From positions 1 to 7,495 of the forward strand of contig CANJKQ010000034.1 in assembly GCA_947474905.1 (NCBI GenBank): a stretch of 7,495 nt of DNA, written 5' to 3'. Both the position numbers and the translations under genes were made by a program. Below the pieces are notes generated by a model. The model did no database searches, was not told where the DNA came from, and saw only the letters and a list, made by a program, of their open reading frames with translations. The stretch comes from Pseudomonadota bacterium. GTDB lineage: Bacteria > Pseudomonadota > Alphaproteobacteria > Sphingomonadales > Sphingomonadaceae. Shown in pieces: positions 7,138 through 7,495 of the stretch (position 1 is its first letter; every line of letters begins with the position of its first letter).

Positions 7138-7175
7138 CCAAGGGGCTTGGATGATCATCATACAAGCCCCTTTGG
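7138..7175 (+). terminator. Probable transcription terminator after the M16 gene
   Basis: A perfect 10-bp stem (AAGGGGCTTG, 7140-7149, with CAAGCCCCTT, 7163-7172) encloses a 13-nt loop and can be extended by CC/GG (7138-7139, 7174-7175) across a one-base bulge. It starts 23 bp after the stop codon. The T-run after it is poor (TTTGGT), so it may work as an mRNA-stabilising hairpin or a bidirectional/Rho-assisted terminator rather than a classic intrinsic one. The loop itself contains the palindrome ATGATCAT (7151-7158). Confidence 0.65.
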
Positions 7176-7366
7176 TAATGATCTTAGTTTGGGACGTCTC
7201 CTAGCTAGCTCTCGAAACTTGTAGAAAATCCGCGATCGTCAGTTTTTCCGCGCGAAAGACTTTATCTGTCTCGGGATAACAGAGTCCCCTGAGATATGAG
7301 CAGGTTACGACTGATCGATTGACCCGATCACTGGTCCGTCCGCATCGTGCAAACGAAAGGACGACC
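7176..7366 (+). other. Gene-free leader of the transfer gene with two inverted repeats, possible operator or oriT-proximal DNA
   Basis: No credible gene is seen on either strand. Two inverted repeats stand out: TCTCGGGA (7269-7276) with TCCC-CT-GAGA (7285-7294), an 8-bp stem broken by a CT bulge around an 8-nt loop; and TGATCG (7312-7317) with CGATCA (7325-7330) around a 7-nt loop. A short palindrome CTAGCTAG lies at 7201-7208. Inverted repeats upstream of a first transfer gene are compatible with an operator or a transfer-origin segment, but no known nick-site sequence was recognised. Confidence 0.3.
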
Positions 7367-7495
7367 ATGCGCAAACCCCGCGACTTTGATGCCGAACTCG
7401 ACGCGCTCGAACAAAAGGCGCGAGCTCTCCGACAACGCAAGATCATGCGACTCGGCGAGCTTGTTACCGCCACCGGCGCTGATCGGCTGGCGATC
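7367..7495 (+). CDS. traD: Conjugal transfer protein, TraD-like, N-terminal part, truncated by window edge
   Basis: The first 43 codons are visible and remain open to the right edge. The start MRKPRDFDAELDALEQKA, followed by a charged helix and then LGELVTATGAD, matches from memory the small proteins annotated as conjugal transfer protein TraD in sphingomonads and relatives. These are short, highly charged, probably helical proteins encoded beside the TraA-type relaxase, and probably act as relaxosome accessories. They are not the large coupling ATPase also called TraD in F-like plasmids. The ribosome-binding site GAAAGGA (7355-7361) lies 5 nt before ATG, which supports this start. The gene lies after a terminator-like hairpin and a leader with inverted repeats, so it probably begins a separate transfer operon. 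The family name rests on the N-terminal pattern only. Confidence 0.65.
   Translation, partial: MRKPRDFDAELDALEQKARALRQRKIMRLGELVTATGADRLAI

Noticed and set aside
7201..7473. 90-codon minus-strand frame over the leader and the TraD-like start
   Set aside because: It overlaps the plus-strand gene, which has a strong ribosome-binding site and a recognisable N-terminus; the minus-strand product is Ser/Arg-rich and resembles nothing.

Overview
The base composition (high-GC coding DNA broken by AT-rich intergenic stretches), the codon use and the protein types point to an alphaproteobacterium, most likely a sphingomonad. This is an inference from familiarity, because no rRNA or taxonomic marker is present. 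The last gene resembles a conjugal-transfer protein of the TraD type, so the window probably lies on a plasmid or an integrative conjugative element.

Layout, all genes on the + strand. (1) 2-742: the 3' part of an HlyD/CvaA-type periplasmic adaptor. (2) 739-2859: an ABC exporter with an N-terminal C39 double-glycine peptidase, overlapping the adaptor by 4 bp. (3) 2860-3075: an AT-rich regulatory gap. (4) 3076-3279: a 67-residue bacteriocin/microcin-like precursor with a textbook double-glycine leader and a 50-residue Gly/Ala-rich core. (5) 3311-3904: a four-helix membrane protein, the best immunity candidate. (6) 3983-4186: an AT-rich two-helix small membrane protein of unknown role. (7) 4241-7114: an exported M16 zinc peptidase of the PqqL/FusC size class. 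(8) 7138-7175: a strong hairpin, likely a terminator. (9) 7176-7366: a gene-free leader with inverted repeats. (10) 7367-7495: the 5' end of a TraD-like gene.

The genes form a coherent model. The precursor is made in the cytoplasm, and the C39 domain of the ABC protein cuts it after Gly16-Gly17. The core is then passed through the adaptor and an outer-membrane TolC partner that is not in this window. The neighbouring membrane protein(s) would protect the producer. The core carries regular Gly/Ala zipper spacing (G50, A54, A58, G62, A66), which recalls the contact-dependent glycine-zipper bacteriocin system (Cdz) of Caulobacter. Here only one precursor is visible, and a periplasmic M16 peptidase sits at the end of the cluster. 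The cluster therefore looks like a Cdz-like or class II microcin-like killing system carried next to transfer genes, and this is the main point of interest.
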